Assembly: GCF_036325985.1 (NCBI RefSeq)
Contig: NZ_JAUHLI010000008.1
Location: 124,001 to 188,000, forward strand
Reading direction: 5' to 3'
DNA length: 64,000 nt
Origin: Alkalimonas cellulosilytica
GTDB taxonomy: Bacteria > Pseudomonadota > Gammaproteobacteria > Enterobacterales > Alteromonadaceae
A program made the position numbers and the translations under genes. The notes beneath the pieces were generated by a model. That model was given only the letters and a program-made list of their open reading frames with translations, was not told the DNA's origin and made no database searches. How positions within the stretch are numbered: the stretch's first letter is position 1; every line of letters begins with the position of its first letter. Shown piece by piece: positions 1 to 8,509 of the stretch.

Positions 1-1
1 G

Positions 2-1327
2 TGGCGCAATATCGTCGGCCAGATGCAGTTTGACTTGTTTCATGCCTACACGGTGGATGAACACACCCACCGGCTGCTGAAAAACCTGTATCGCTATACA
101 CTGCCGGAATACGACAACGAATTTCCACTGTGCTCGGATATCGTTCGTCGGATGGAAAAACCCGAGCTGCTGTTTCTGGCCGGTATTTTTCACGATATCG
201 CCAAAGGCCGGGGCGGTGATCACTCCGAGCTCGGCGCCATGGATGCGAAAGAATTCTGCCGGCTGCACAAACTCAGTGATTTTGACAGCAAGCTGATCAG
301 CTGGCTGGTCGAACAGCACTTGCTGATGTCGGTCACCGCCCAGCGCAAAGACATTCATGATCCCCAGGTGGTGACTGAGTTTGCCGAAAAGGTACGGGAT
401 GAAACCCGGCTCAATTACCTGTATTGCCTGACGCTGGCCGATATTCGCGCCACCAACGACAACCTGTGGAACGACTGGAAAGGCTCCTTGCTGCGCGATC
501 TCTATCTGTCGACGCAAAAAGCCTTTCGCCGTGGGCTGGAAAAGCCGATGGATATGCGCGATCAAATCCGGGAAAATCAGACCGAGGCCATGCGCTTATT
601 GCAGCGCCAGGCTTTTACCAAAACGGAAGTTCAGCATTTGTGGAGCCGGATCAAGGCGGATTACTTTATCCGCTACAACCCGAAACAGATTGTCTGGCAC
701 TGCGAGCACATTCTGCGCCACAAAGAGCCTAAACAACCCCTGGTGCTGGTAAGCAAAGCGCCCATTAGGGGCAGTACTCAGGTGTTTGTGTACACGCCGG
801 ATCAACCCAATCTATTTGCCCGGCTGGTCTCGGCGCTTGATAGCAAAAAAGTGGCCATTTTCGATGCCCAGATCATGACCAATAAAGATGGTTATGCGAT
901 GGATACCTTTGTGGTGCTGGAGCAAAATGGCCAGCCGGTGACCTCGCCATCACGGGTACAAAGCATCAAACGCGCGCTGGAGCAGGCCATTGCCGGCAAA
1001 ACTGAGCCCCAGCGCCACTCGAAATTATCGCGCCAGATGCGCCAGTTCAATGTGCCGCCTAAAGTCAGCTTTTTGCCAGGCAACAGCAAGAACCGCACCA
1101 TGGTGGAAATTGCCGCACTGGATGCACCAGGCCTGCTGGCCCGTATTGGCGATGTATTCCAGCAGTGCGCTATTCAAATTCACGCCGCCAAAATCACTAC
1201 CTTAGGCGAGCGGGCAGAAGATTTTTTCATGGTCTCAACGGCAGACGATACTGCCCTTGATTTTGACCAGCAAAGCCAGTTGAAACGGACTTTGATTGAC
1301 CATTTAACTCACGACACAGAAGGTTGA
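2..1327 (+). CDS. glnD: GlnD, bifunctional [protein-PII] uridylyltransferase / uridylyl-removing enzyme (C-terminal part)
   Basis: The C-terminal half of the nitrogen sensor that adds UMP to PII proteins when glutamine is low and removes it when glutamine is high. The frame is open to the left edge, so the nucleotidyltransferase domain lies outside the window; about 441 of the usual ~880 residues are visible. The first visible residues match the GlnD stretch QMQFDLFHAYTVDEHT, followed by the HD motif FHDIAKGRGGDHS of the uridylyl-removing domain. Two ACT domains close the protein (VFVYTPDQPNLFARL and MVEIAALDAPGLLARI), which bind glutamine in the family. dapD follows after 9 bp, the same order as in many Gammaproteobacteria. 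Identification is firm; the upstream part cannot be judged. Confidence 0.96.
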   Translation, partial: WRNIVGQMQFDLFHAYTVDEHTHRLLKNLYRYTLPEYDNEFPLCSDIVRRMEKPELLFLAGIFHDIAKGRGGDHSELGAMDAKEFCRLHKLSDFDSKLISWLVEQHLLMSVTAQRKDIHDPQVVTEFAEKVRDETRLNYLYCLTLADIRATNDNLWNDWKGSLLRDLYLSTQKAFRRGLEKPMDMRDQIRENQTEAMRLLQRQAFTKTEVQHLWSRIKADYFIRYNPKQIVWHCEHILRHKEPKQPLVLVSKAPIRGSTQVFVYTPDQPNLFARLVSALDSKKVAIFDAQIMTNKDGYAMDTFVVLEQNGQPVTSPSRVQSIKRALEQAIAGKTEPQRHSKLSRQMRQFNVPPKVSFLPGNSKNRTMVEIAALDAPGLLARIGDVFQQCAIQIHAAKITTLGERAEDFFMVSTADDTALDFDQQSQLKRTLIDHLTHDTEG

Positions 1328-1336
1328 TAACCCAAG

Positions 1337-2161
1337 ATGGCAGACTTAAAAACCATTATTGAACAAGCATTTGAGCAACGCGATTCCATCACACCCAGCA
1401 CCGTTTCGGCAGAGCACAGAACCGCTATTGAAGCAGCCCTGGAGCTGTTAGACAGTGGTAAAGCCCGGGTGGCCGAAAAGCTGGCTGGCGAATGGGTGGT
1501 GCATCAGTGGTTGAAAAAGGCCGTCTTACTGTCGTTTCGCATCAATGACAATGAAGTGCTGGATGGCGGCGAAACCAGGTTCTACGACAAAGTCCCGATG
1601 AAATACGCCGGCTACGATGCCGCTCGTTTTGCCGCCGAAGGCGTGCGGGTGGTACCACCGGCAGCCGTACGCAAAGGCAGCTTCATCGCTAAAAACGCGG
1701 TGCTGATGCCCTCCTATGTCAATATCGGTGCTTACGTCGGCGAAGGTACCATGGTTGACACCTGGGCCACCGTTGGCTCTTGTGCTCAGATCGGTAAAAA
1801 CGTGCATTTATCCGGTGGGGTGGGCATTGGTGGTGTGCTGGAGCCATTGCAGGCCAACCCAACCATCATCGAAGACAACTGCTTTATCGGTGCCCGCTCT
1901 GAAGTGGTGGAAGGGGTCATTGTCGAAGAAGGCGCTGTGCTGTCGATGGGCGTGTACATCAGCCAGAGCACCCGTATTTACGACCGTGAAACCGGTGAAG
2001 TCAGCTATGGCCGGGTACCGGCTGGTGCAGTGGTGGTGCCAGGCAGCCTGCCAAGCAAAGACGGCAGCCACAGCCTGTATGCTGCCATTATTGTGAAAAA
2101 AGTGGATGCTCAGACCCGCGCCAAAGTCGGCATCAATGCGCTGCTGCGTAATATCGAGTAG
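1337..2161 (+). CDS. dapD: DapD, tetrahydrodipicolinate N-succinyltransferase
   Basis: Cytoplasmic enzyme that transfers succinyl from succinyl-CoA to tetrahydrodipicolinate in the succinylase branch of lysine and meso-diaminopimelate synthesis. The 274-residue length is exactly that of the family. An N-terminal helical domain (about 1-100) precedes a left-handed beta-helix of hexapeptide repeats (GAYVGEGTMVDTWATVGSCA, then GGVGIGGVLEPLQ and GARSEVVEGVIVEEGAVL), and the usual C-terminal segment follows. The start is the ATG 9 bp after the glnD stop. A hairpin follows the stop. Nothing unusual is seen. Confidence 0.97.
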   Translation: MADLKTIIEQAFEQRDSITPSTVSAEHRTAIEAALELLDSGKARVAEKLAGEWVVHQWLKKAVLLSFRINDNEVLDGGETRFYDKVPMKYAGYDAARFAAEGVRVVPPAAVRKGSFIAKNAVLMPSYVNIGAYVGEGTMVDTWATVGSCAQIGKNVHLSGGVGIGGVLEPLQANPTIIEDNCFIGARSEVVEGVIVEEGAVLSMGVYISQSTRIYDRETGEVSYGRVPAGAVVVPGSLPSKDGSHSLYAAIIVKKVDAQTRAKVGINALLRNIE

Positions 2162-2183
2162 CGAGCCGCAGCACGCTTCCTGC

Positions 2184-2207
2184 AAAGGCCAGCCAACGCT
2201 GGCCTTT
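2184..2207. terminator. Hairpin terminator between dapD and the mioC operon
   Basis: A perfect 10-bp stem (AAAGGCCAGC / GCTGGCCTTT) with a CAAC loop lies 22 bp after the dapD stop and before the convergent mioC gene. Because the stem begins with AAA and ends with TTT it could act in both directions, although the T-run is short. Confidence 0.7.
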
Positions 2208-2249
2208 GTCGTATGTTAGCCCTGGCTTACCTACCCCAACCTCTCTGGC

Positions 2250-2699
2250 CTAACCTTTGGACGGGAAATGTGCTTCCAGCCAGGGCAGCGCTATAGTTTC
2301 CGGCTCCAGCGTTTCACAGGCATCAATCCACAGCGGCTCGGCCAGCGGCTTGCCCTGCAGCTCCTGCAGCAGTTCATAAAACTGCTTGCCGGCTCCACAA
2401 AAATTCTCGTAGCTGCTATCACCAAGGCCAATCACTGCAATGATTTTGTCGGTCAACAGCGGAAAGCGATCGCGGGCATCGATAAAAAACGGCAAGGCAT
2501 TGTCCGGGATATCGCCCTGCCCGGTGGTGGAGCTTATCACCAGCCAGACATCCGGATCCTCAGCCAGCACAGCACCCAGTTTTGGATCCAAATGCAAAGT
2601 ACACTGATAGCCCCGCGCTGTAAGCAGCTTTGCTGCCTGCTCGGCCAGGTACTCAGCACCGCCATAGACGGTACCCACGATAATGGCAATACGGTTCAT
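2250..2699 (-). CDS. mioC: MioC-type flavodoxin
   Basis: Small FMN-binding flavodoxin-like electron carrier; in E. coli MioC supports biotin synthase in vitro. The 149-residue protein opens with IAIIVGTVYGGAEYLAEQ (phosphate-binding loop of flavodoxins, here GTVYGGAE) and carries ISSTTGQGDIPDNALPF and VIGLGDSSYENFCGAGKQ, the other two FMN loops. Its ATG overlaps the stop of truC by 4 nt (ATGA), so the two are translationally coupled. The operon order yqcC-truC-mioC is the one seen in Enterobacteria and Shewanella. Assignment to the MioC subgroup rests on this context and on size. Confidence 0.9.
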   Translation of the reverse strand: MNRIAIIVGTVYGGAEYLAEQAAKLLTARGYQCTLHLDPKLGAVLAEDPDVWLVISSTTGQGDIPDNALPFFIDARDRFPLLTDKIIAVIGLGDSSYENFCGAGKQFYELLQELQGKPLAEPLWIDACETLEPETIALPWLEAHFPSKG

Positions 2700-3499
2700 A
2701 CTTGCTCCTTGTAAAGGGTCGCCAGTGCCTGGCGATAAAAGCTTTCATCTTCGGGCCAACCCAGTTGCTGCAGTAGCGGCCGCCAACTGACAAGGCTGGC
2801 TTCAATACACAACTTAGTACCGTGAATGGGATGGGTCAGGATCAGTTGCTTCGCCATTAAGAGTAAATGAGCGCAGTTTAAATGCTCGCGAAACAAGCGG
2901 TTGTGCTTGCCATCGCCATGGCTGGTATCCCCCACAATCGGGTGGCGCAAATGCGCCAAATGCCGCCTTAGCTGATGCTTACGCCCGGTGCGGGGCGAGA
3001 GTGCCACCAAACTATAACGCGCAGCCGGGTAACGGCTGACTGGAATAGGCAGCTCCACTTGCGCCAGCGGCAAATAATCAGTGATCGCAGCTTGCGCTTC
3101 CTTATTCGGGTCGCTAAATTTATCGGCAATGTTATCCTGCTGTTCTTTTAATGGGTAATCCAGCGTACCGCCTTGCTGCAGATAACCACGCACCACCGCC
3201 AGATAGCCTTTGTGCCAATGCTGATTGGCATTTTGCTCACTCAGCAAACGGGCCACCTCACTGGATAGCGCAAACAGCAACACGCCCGAGGTAGGCCTAT
3301 CCAGCCGGTGCACCGGAAAGACATGCTGACCCAGTTGGTCGCGCAGTGTCTGCATCACAAAACGGGTTTCGTGTTTATCCAAAAACGAACGATGAACCAG
3401 CATACCCGCTGGTTTGTCTACCGCCACCAGCCATTCATCCTGATACAAAATGGTCAGCTCGGTAATTTCGGGGGCCTCAATCAGTTTGGAAACAGGCAT
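2696..3499 (-). CDS. truC: TruC, tRNA pseudouridine(65) synthase
   Basis: RluA-family pseudouridine synthase that modifies U65 of certain tRNAs. The 267-residue frame has the catalytic signature VHRLDRPTSGVLLFAL (HRLDxxTSG with the essential Asp) near residue 65 and the C-terminal SPRTGRKHQLRRHLAHLRHP motif typical of the family. The frame is open further upstream, but the part before 3499 lies over yqcC and is not protein-like; the ATG at 3499 (MPVSKL) precedes the ILYQDEWLVAVDKP stretch that starts E. coli TruC. It overlaps the end of yqcC by 23 bp and the start of mioC by 4 bp, consistent with one operon. Confidence 0.93.
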   Translation of the reverse strand: MPVSKLIEAPEITELTILYQDEWLVAVDKPAGMLVHRSFLDKHETRFVMQTLRDQLGQHVFPVHRLDRPTSGVLLFALSSEVARLLSEQNANQHWHKGYLAVVRGYLQQGGTLDYPLKEQQDNIADKFSDPNKEAQAAITDYLPLAQVELPIPVSRYPAARYSLVALSPRTGRKHQLRRHLAHLRHPIVGDTSHGDGKHNRLFREHLNCAHLLLMAKQLILTHPIHGTKLCIEASLVSWRPLLQQLGWPEDESFYRQALATLYKEQV

Positions 3500-3794
3500 C
3501 AAATCGTCCAATCCAGTACAACAATAAACGGGTATCCTGCGGATACTTGGCCAGCGTTTCTTCAGCCATTGGCAAAATAGCCACTTTCTCGGGCAGAGGA
3601 TGCCCGCCATCCAGCAAGGCCTGCATCCGTGGCAACAATACAAATTGCAACCAGTGCTCAAACGGCATGGTGTCGCAACAAAAGGGGGCGGTGCTTGCCA
3701 TGGCCTCGGGACTGGGTGGAAGCGGGCTCCACAGCTCCAGCGCTTTTAGCTCAGCTTTAATTTCCTGCAGTGCAGCAACAATCAGCTCTGACAT
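3477..3794 (-). CDS. yqcC: YqcC family protein
   Basis: A 105-residue protein of the YqcC family (DUF446), a helical protein of unknown biochemical role that is nearly always found upstream of truC. Recognisable parts are ALELWSPLPPSPEAMASTAP, PFEHWLQFVLLPRM and GGHPLPEKVAILPMAEE. It is the first gene of the yqcC-truC-mioC unit. Identification rests on these conserved stretches plus the neighbourhood. Confidence 0.9.
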   Translation of the reverse strand: MSELIVAALQEIKAELKALELWSPLPPSPEAMASTAPFCCDTMPFEHWLQFVLLPRMQALLDGGHPLPEKVAILPMAEETLAKYPQDTRLLLYWIGRFDACFQTD

Positions 3795-3928
3795 CCCAAC
3801 TCCTCAGGCAATTGATTCTGGCTGGATCTTACCATAACCTGGCTTGAAACCAGTATGCATGACGTCGGTTGTCTGCCGCCAGTTTTGCCAGTACCATAAG
3901 CATCGGTATTTGTTTTAGGATCACCTCC

Positions 3929-4252
3929 ATGGCCACTACCTGGCTGATTATTGGCTTACTGCTGATTTGTTATCTGTTCTGGTTGCAGCGCAAACAAGAC
4001 GAGCGCGCGATTTTACTGGCCAGGCATCTGTGCAAAATGCATCAGTTGCAGTATCTGGATTGTGGCAGGCTGCAGCACAAACTGGAACGCCGTCAGGGCC
4101 GGTTGCGCTGGTTAACGCATTATGGCGTCGATTTCAGCAGCGATGGCGAGAGCCGCTATCAGGGCACCTTGAGCTTGTCTGGCTTGCAGTATGCGGCATT
4201 TGATTTACCACCACACCGCTTACCAGACAACGCCCCTACCCATCCGCATTAA
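3929..4252 (+). CDS. DUF3301 domain-containing membrane-anchored protein
   Basis: A 107-residue protein with one N-terminal membrane helix (TWLIIGLLLICYLFWL, residues about 4-19) followed by a cytoplasmic domain. The body contains ARHLCKMHQLQYLDC, RRQGRLRWLTHYGVDFSSDG and RYQGTLSLSG, the pattern of DUF3301 proteins in Gammaproteobacteria. An upstream in-frame extension exists, but the ATG at 3929 puts the membrane helix at the N-terminus as in the family. Function unknown. It is convergent with the acetyltransferase gene that follows. Confidence 0.8.
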   Translation: MATTWLIIGLLLICYLFWLQRKQDERAILLARHLCKMHQLQYLDCGRLQHKLERRQGRLRWLTHYGVDFSSDGESRYQGTLSLSGLQYAAFDLPPHRLPDNAPTHPH

Positions 4253-4266
4253 CTATCAGATTGGAC

Positions 4267-4917
4267 TCAGACCTCTGCCTGGCTGGCATTGGCCTGGCGC
4301 GGCCGAAACAGCAACTTGCCCTGCACGGTGTTAAAACGCAGCTCTGTCACTGTTTGGTAGGCATCACCAGCAAAGAACGGCAGATATTTCTCTAACGTGA
4401 CAAAAATACCTACGCCAGACGAGTTGCTATCTTCATCCACCAGCTGATCGACCGCCCGCAATAAATGATGGCCCAGGCCAAGCTGCTGATGCCGGGGCGA
4501 TACCGCAATAAACGCCAGCATATGGTAATCTTTGGCCGGCATGGCTGCATGAATGCGCTCTTCTTTTTCCAGCAGTTGGCGAGTGGAAACATAACCTGCG
4601 GTCAGCAACATCTTTAACCGCCAGTGCCAGTAGCGATGGCCGCCCAGGCCTGAGTTGGCTTTCACCAGGCAAGCCACGCCGATCAGCTGCTCGGATTGAA
4701 AGAGCCCTAAGATGGTTTGGCTGCTTTGCCAAAAAGCACTCAGCTCCTCGCGAATGGCTGCTCGTAACTTTTTTTCATAGTCGGATTTTTCGGCCTGAAA
4801 AATAGTCATAAACAGCGGATCATCGTGATAGGACTGATACAAAATGGAAGCGGCTACATTGAGCTCTGACCCTTCCAGCTCACGCACCAGCAAATGATTT
4901 AAGTGTTCAACCGACAT
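4267..4917 (-). CDS. GNAT-family N-acetyltransferase
   Basis: A 216-residue protein with a GNAT fold. The acetyl-CoA binding region is FIAVSPRHQQLGLGHHLLRA (motif A, Q/R-x-x-G-x-G/A with LGLG), and GIFVTLEKYLPFFAGDAYQ is the C-terminal segment with the usual 'alanine/Tyr' end. The ATG at 4917 has an AGGGA sequence upstream; a TTG 17 codons earlier is less likely. Substrate cannot be told. The gene stands alone, convergent to the DUF3301 gene and divergent from the DUF2789 gene. Confidence 0.8.
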   Translation of the reverse strand: MSVEHLNHLLVRELEGSELNVAASILYQSYHDDPLFMTIFQAEKSDYEKKLRAAIREELSAFWQSSQTILGLFQSEQLIGVACLVKANSGLGGHRYWHWRLKMLLTAGYVSTRQLLEKEERIHAAMPAKDYHMLAFIAVSPRHQQLGLGHHLLRAVDQLVDEDSNSSGVGIFVTLEKYLPFFAGDAYQTVTELRFNTVQGKLLFRPRQANASQAEV

Positions 4918-5034
4918 AGCATCCCTAATGGTTATTATGATTGTTTTTTCATCACCATAGCAGGGCAATTGGCAATTGCCAATCTCCTTTAATACGCTAC
5001 CCTTAAGACAGGTTTTTTCAAAGGAGACGTTTTT

Positions 5035-5265
5035 ATGGATACATCAACGCATAGCCTGGCGACTTTGTTTGCCCAACTTGGGCTTGAGAATGATCAGGCC
5101 GCGATGGATGCCTTTATCGCAGAGCATCGGCTGGCCGAGCATGTGCCACTGGAAAAAGCCCCCTTCTGGAACCCTGCCCAGGCCAGTTTTATTGCCGAGT
5201 CGCTCAAAGAAGATGCCGATTGGTCGGAAGTGATTGATGAATTGAATACCTTGCTGCGCAAGTAA
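5035..5265 (+). CDS. DUF2789 family protein
   Basis: A 76-residue cytoplasmic protein matching DUF2789: HSLATLFAQLGLENDQAAMD at the N-terminus and PFWNPAQASFIAESLKEDAD near the C-terminus. A strong ribosome site (AAAGGAGA) sits 8 nt before the ATG. Function unknown. A terminator hairpin overlaps its stop codon, so it is probably transcribed alone. Confidence 0.85.
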   Translation: MDTSTHSLATLFAQLGLENDQAAMDAFIAEHRLAEHVPLEKAPFWNPAQASFIAESLKEDADWSEVIDELNTLLRK

Positions 5266-5289
5266 AGCCAAAGCAATGCTCTGGCTTTA
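5263..5289. terminator. Terminator shared by DUF2789 and DUF3192 genes
   Basis: An 8-bp stem TAAAGCCA / TGGCTTTA with an 11-nt loop begins in the DUF2789 stop codon and ends 11 bp before the stop of the convergent lipoprotein gene. No long T-run, so strength is uncertain. Confidence 0.5.
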
Positions 5290-5300
5290 CTGCGACGATT

Positions 5301-5666
5301 TTACAGCTGCGCGTAGGCTTTTTCGCCCCAACCGCTTAAACGGCCATTGCTAAACACCAGCGGTGTGCATTCATCTTTGGTGGTCATGCCATCGCTGCGC
5401 CGGTGATGCGTGCGGTAAAACAGTACCTGTACCGAGCTATCTCCCTGCTGAAACGCCTCGGTAAAATCCGGTGCCCCCAAATCCTGCATCACTTGCACCA
5501 GCGAGGTTCCGGTGGTGAGCTGATTGATATAGCTGAGATTGGCTTTTTGGGTTTGCCGCCAGTCCGCTTCATTAAAACGAGCCTCTTTCGAGCCATTGAC
5601 CGCCACCACACAGCCAGATAATGGCAGGATCAGTGCAGATACCAACAGCAAATGTTTCATGGTCAT
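5301..5666 (-). CDS. DUF3192 lipoprotein
   Basis: A 121-residue predicted lipoprotein. The signal peptide HLLLVSALILPLSGC ends in a lipobox with the acceptor Cys at about residue 19. The mature part has VMQDLGAPDFTEAF, VQVLFYRTHHRRSDGMTTKD and ECTPLVFSNGRLSGWGE, the core of the DUF3192 / SmpA-OmlA-like fold. An AAGGAG site precedes the ATG at 5666; a longer in-frame extension upstream lacks protein character. A paralogue with a membrane helix in place of the lipobox lies at 12629. Role unknown; the BamE-like fold suggests envelope work, but that is inference. Confidence 0.82.
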   Translation of the reverse strand: MTMKHLLLVSALILPLSGCVVAVNGSKEARFNEADWRQTQKANLSYINQLTTGTSLVQVMQDLGAPDFTEAFQQGDSSVQVLFYRTHHRRSDGMTTKDECTPLVFSNGRLSGWGEKAYAQL

Positions 5667-5812
5667 TGTGTTCTCCTTATTGTTAAGCACCACAGATAAA
5701 GCAAGGAAAAGGCCAACTTTTAATTTATTTAAAATCAATAACTTAAATTCAACACATGCCAACAAAGGCAAAGTTGATGTATGATTTGGCCATTAACTAG
5801 CGGATTTAACCA

Positions 5813-6148
5813 ATGAACACCACCACAGCTTTGGAATTACTGAGCCAGGAAGCCGCCCGCCTGATGCAAGAAGGCAAAACTCCCAGCCTGGCATTGCTGC
5901 GCAGCCGCCTGGGCCGCAAAATACCGCCGGCAGACTTACTGCCCGCTTTTCAGCAATGGAAGCAACTGCCAGCCGCTGCAAAACAAGCGGCTGGCAGCAG
6001 CCCCCCCTCCACTGAGCAGCACACTGAATTACCAGCTCATCCCGATCCTCAGACGGATCGTATGGCGCAACTGGAAGCCAGAGTCGCCGAGCTGGAGCAA
6101 CGCCTGGCAAGGCTGGAACAACAAGGAAACAACGATGTGGCTGGCTGA
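5813..6148 (+). CDS. Hypothetical coiled-coil protein upstream of DUF2310 gene
   Basis: A 111-residue protein that I do not recognise by name. The first ~55 residues look like a small helical domain (LSQEAARLMQEGKTPSLALL then RSRLGRKIPPADLLPAFQQW), reminiscent of N-terminal DNA-binding or adaptor regions; a low-complexity linker follows, and residues about 84-104 form a heptad coiled coil (MAQLEARVAELEQRLARLEQ). It overlaps the next gene by 14 bp, so the two are cotranscribed and possibly functionally linked. Confidence 0.7.
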   Translation: MNTTTALELLSQEAARLMQEGKTPSLALLRSRLGRKIPPADLLPAFQQWKQLPAAAKQAAGSSPPSTEQHTELPAHPDPQTDRMAQLEARVAELEQRLARLEQQGNNDVAG

Positions 6149-6908
6149 GCTGCAGTTTCGGCTGGTTAGCGATACCAGCTACCACCAGGCAGAGCAGCAG
6201 ATCCGGCAGTATCTGGAAGCGCTGATTTTTCAGGGCCAATTGATTGGCCGGGAGTTTCCGACCTATTTTGCCGGCGATCATTTCTGCAGCCGGGTGATTT
6301 TGCCTACCGAAGATGCGCTAAAGCCGCAGTATCATAGCCAGCGTGGCCAGCAGGCATTAGCAGCCCTGCCGGAGGCGGGTTTGAGTTATCCTAAATTAAA
6401 GCTGCTGGGGCAGGATTTGATGTCCAGCCATACCGATCCCTGTCAGCCTGCCCCAGGCTATCTGCTGTTTACCAATTTTGCCGAGCAAGTCTCACCGCTG
6501 CGTTGCAGCGAACATTTTGCACCTGTGCCGTTATTTCGGTTGGGGGCTGAAAAGCACAGCGATTATGAAGACTTCATCCGTTGGCAACTGCAATATCAGG
6601 CACTGGATGAAATACAAATGCAGCAACAGCGGGTGCTGCCCAAAAGTGCGGAGAACGCTTTGCAGCAGCTGCACAGCAAGCTGAATCGCCAAGGCAGGCG
6701 ACTGGCCCGGCGGGTAGAGCAATTAAGCGGCAAAGCCTGTTATTACTATCTGTACAGTGGCAGCAGCCCCGATTGCCAGCTGGAAGCCAGCAAAGTATGC
6801 CCTGGCTGCGGCAGTGACTGGCAGCTGAGCGACCACTGGCACGGCCTGTTTCAGTTTCGTTGCGACAACTGCCGGCTGGTCTCCAACATCGCCTGGGACT
6901 GCCAGTAA
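6135..6908 (+). CDS. DUF2310 Zn-ribbon-containing protein
   Basis: A 257-residue protein of the DUF2310 family, described as Zn-ribbon-containing and possibly nucleic-acid binding. The C-terminus has two CxxC pairs (KVCPGCGSDW and FRCDNCRLVSN) that would bind one zinc. The N-terminal body (QFRLVSDTSYHQAEQQI, GREFPTYFAGDHFCSRVILP) has no catalytic motif that I can see. It overlaps the 3' end of the coiled-coil gene and is convergent with syd, 2 bp between stops. Function unknown. Confidence 0.85.
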   Translation: MWLAELQFRLVSDTSYHQAEQQIRQYLEALIFQGQLIGREFPTYFAGDHFCSRVILPTEDALKPQYHSQRGQQALAALPEAGLSYPKLKLLGQDLMSSHTDPCQPAPGYLLFTNFAEQVSPLRCSEHFAPVPLFRLGAEKHSDYEDFIRWQLQYQALDEIQMQQQRVLPKSAENALQQLHSKLNRQGRRLARRVEQLSGKACYYYLYSGSSPDCQLEASKVCPGCGSDWQLSDHWHGLFQFRCDNCRLVSNIAWDCQ

Positions 6909-6910
6909 AG

Positions 6911-7462
6911 TCAGAAACCGTCGCTACTGGCCGGTGTTAACTGCTGCAAAAATTCGCCGAGCGAGTCGGCCAGTTTGTGCTGTACTTCCTTCCCCACCGA
7001 CTCGGCGTATACCTCGCCGCTGCTATTTAACACCGAGACCATGACATTTTCATCATCGGTCACCGCCACAAAGACCGTTTCACGCTGGCGCAACCGCCGT
7101 TTCATCAGAATATGACCGATGATGTTTTCTTTTAAACGGTCGCAATCCGCCTCATGCCACGGCATCAGCAACAACAGCTTGCCTTCGGCATGCTCTGCGG
7201 CCAGGCCGCCACCATAGTACAGGCCATAAAAGGCTTTGATATCGGCATGCAGTGTCAGCTCCAGCGCCTGCTCTACCGCCTGAAAATCCAACCGGGGTTG
7301 TTGCAACACTGGCTGCCAAAGCACCACATCATCGCCCTGCGCTTTGACTTCACAAGGCGATGGCAACACTTTATCCCGCTCGGTCAGCAACGGCTGCTGC
7401 TGTTGTTGCGACCAGGCTAGGGTCCGTTCAATAAAATCCTGCCAACTGGCGGCCAAATCCAT
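6911..7462 (-). CDS. syd: Syd, SecY-interacting protein
   Basis: Syd binds the cytoplasmic face of SecY and takes part in quality control of the translocon. The 183-residue protein shows the family's markers: PSPCEVKAQGDDVVLWQPV, FYGLYYGGGLAAEHAEGK, ENIIGHILMKRRLRQRETVF and a C-terminal LADSLGEFLQQL. The ATG at 7462 has AAGGA 8 nt upstream and aligns with the E. coli start; an in-frame extension to 7498 is unlikely. It is divergent from queF, as in E. coli and Shewanella. Confidence 0.92.
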   Translation of the reverse strand: MDLAASWQDFIERTLAWSQQQQQPLLTERDKVLPSPCEVKAQGDDVVLWQPVLQQPRLDFQAVEQALELTLHADIKAFYGLYYGGGLAAEHAEGKLLLLMPWHEADCDRLKENIIGHILMKRRLRQRETVFVAVTDDENVMVSVLNSSGEVYAESVGKEVQHKLADSLGEFLQQLTPASSDGF

Positions 7463-7542
7463 GCAATTCGTCCTTATTTTCGGCTGATCCATCATCAACC
7501 GCTATGGTACAATGCCGTCATTCTAACCTGACTGGAACTGCC

Positions 7543-8382
7543 ATGACAAAGCTTGAGCCAGAACTGCAGCAACAATTAAGCCTCGGTAAGGTCACGGCTT
7601 ACGCCGCCGACTATAACCCCGGGCTGCTGCAGGCCGTACCGCGCTCAGTGGGCCGCAATGAATTGCAGCTCGGTACAGAGCTGCCGTTTACGGGGCAGGA
7701 TATCTGGCATGCTTATGAGCTGTCCTGGCTGAATCATAAAGGCAAGCCGGTGGTGGCTTTGGCCACTTTTGTGGTGCCTTACGACTCACCCAATCTGATT
7801 GAGTCCAAATCCTTTAAGCTGTACCTGAACAGTTTAAATCAAACCCGCTTTGCCGATTTAGGCCAAGTGTTTCGTTTGCTGCAACAGGATTTATCCGCCT
7901 GTGCCGGTGCGAAAGTGGACGTCACCCTGCACAATGTCAATGAGTTGCAGCCCTTTCAGCCGACCTGGATCCAGGGCAGTTGCCTGGATGATCTGGATAT
8001 CGAAGTATCCGAATACCGCTATCAACCAGAGCAATTAACGCTGAAGGCCGATGCGGCTCCCCGGGATGAAAAGGTGTTTTCACACTTGCTGAAATCCAAT
8101 TGCCTGATCACCAATCAGCCAGACTGGGCCAGTGTTTTTATTCATTACCGTGGCAATGCCATTTGCCATGAGTCTTTACTGCGCTACCTGATCGGTTTTC
8201 GTCAGCACAACGAGTTCCATGAACAATGTGTTGAGCGCATCTTTACCGATATCTGGCAGCAATGCCAACCAGAGTTTCTGGCGGTGTATGCCCGTTACAC
8301 CCGCCGTGGTGGCCTGGATATCAACCCGTTGCGCAGCAGTGAGCCCTATCCTGTGCCGGTGATCCGCCTGACCAGACAATAA
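7543..8382 (+). CDS. queF: QueF, NADPH-dependent 7-cyano-7-deazaguanine reductase
   Basis: Reduces preQ0 to preQ1 in queuosine synthesis for tRNA. The 279-residue length fits the two-module class seen in E. coli and Vibrio. The catalytic Cys (about residue 187) and Asp (about 194) lie in SNCLITNQPDWASVFIHYRG; the nitrile-reductase signature ESKSFKLYLNS is at about residue 85-95, and FHEQCVERIFTDIW near the C-terminus. The ATG at 7543 was chosen over an upstream in-frame ATG because it starts MTKLEPELQQQLSLGK, as in relatives. No other queuosine gene is adjacent. Confidence 0.95.
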   Translation: MTKLEPELQQQLSLGKVTAYAADYNPGLLQAVPRSVGRNELQLGTELPFTGQDIWHAYELSWLNHKGKPVVALATFVVPYDSPNLIESKSFKLYLNSLNQTRFADLGQVFRLLQQDLSACAGAKVDVTLHNVNELQPFQPTWIQGSCLDDLDIEVSEYRYQPEQLTLKADAAPRDEKVFSHLLKSNCLITNQPDWASVFIHYRGNAICHESLLRYLIGFRQHNEFHEQCVERIFTDIWQQCQPEFLAVYARYTRRGGLDINPLRSSEPYPVPVIRLTRQ

Positions 8383-8401
8383 ACCAAAAGCAACAAAAAC
8401 T

Positions 8402-8428
8402 GAAAACTTTCAGGGAAGCTTTCAAAAT
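8402..8428 (+). repeat. 27-bp direct repeat, copy 1
   Basis: GAAAACTTTCAG, five variable bases, then CTTTCAAAAT. The same pattern recurs at 8510. Each copy holds two CTTTCA hexamers 12 bp apart; an inverted TGAAAG follows this copy at 8428. Likely a protein-binding site, by inference from position. Confidence 0.6.
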
Positions 8429-8509
8429 GAAAGTTCAAGAGCCCACAGTAAGCCACTGATTTTATTTAGATCTCACTTTTAAGGCGCCCCAATAAATGAA
8501 AAACCAAAA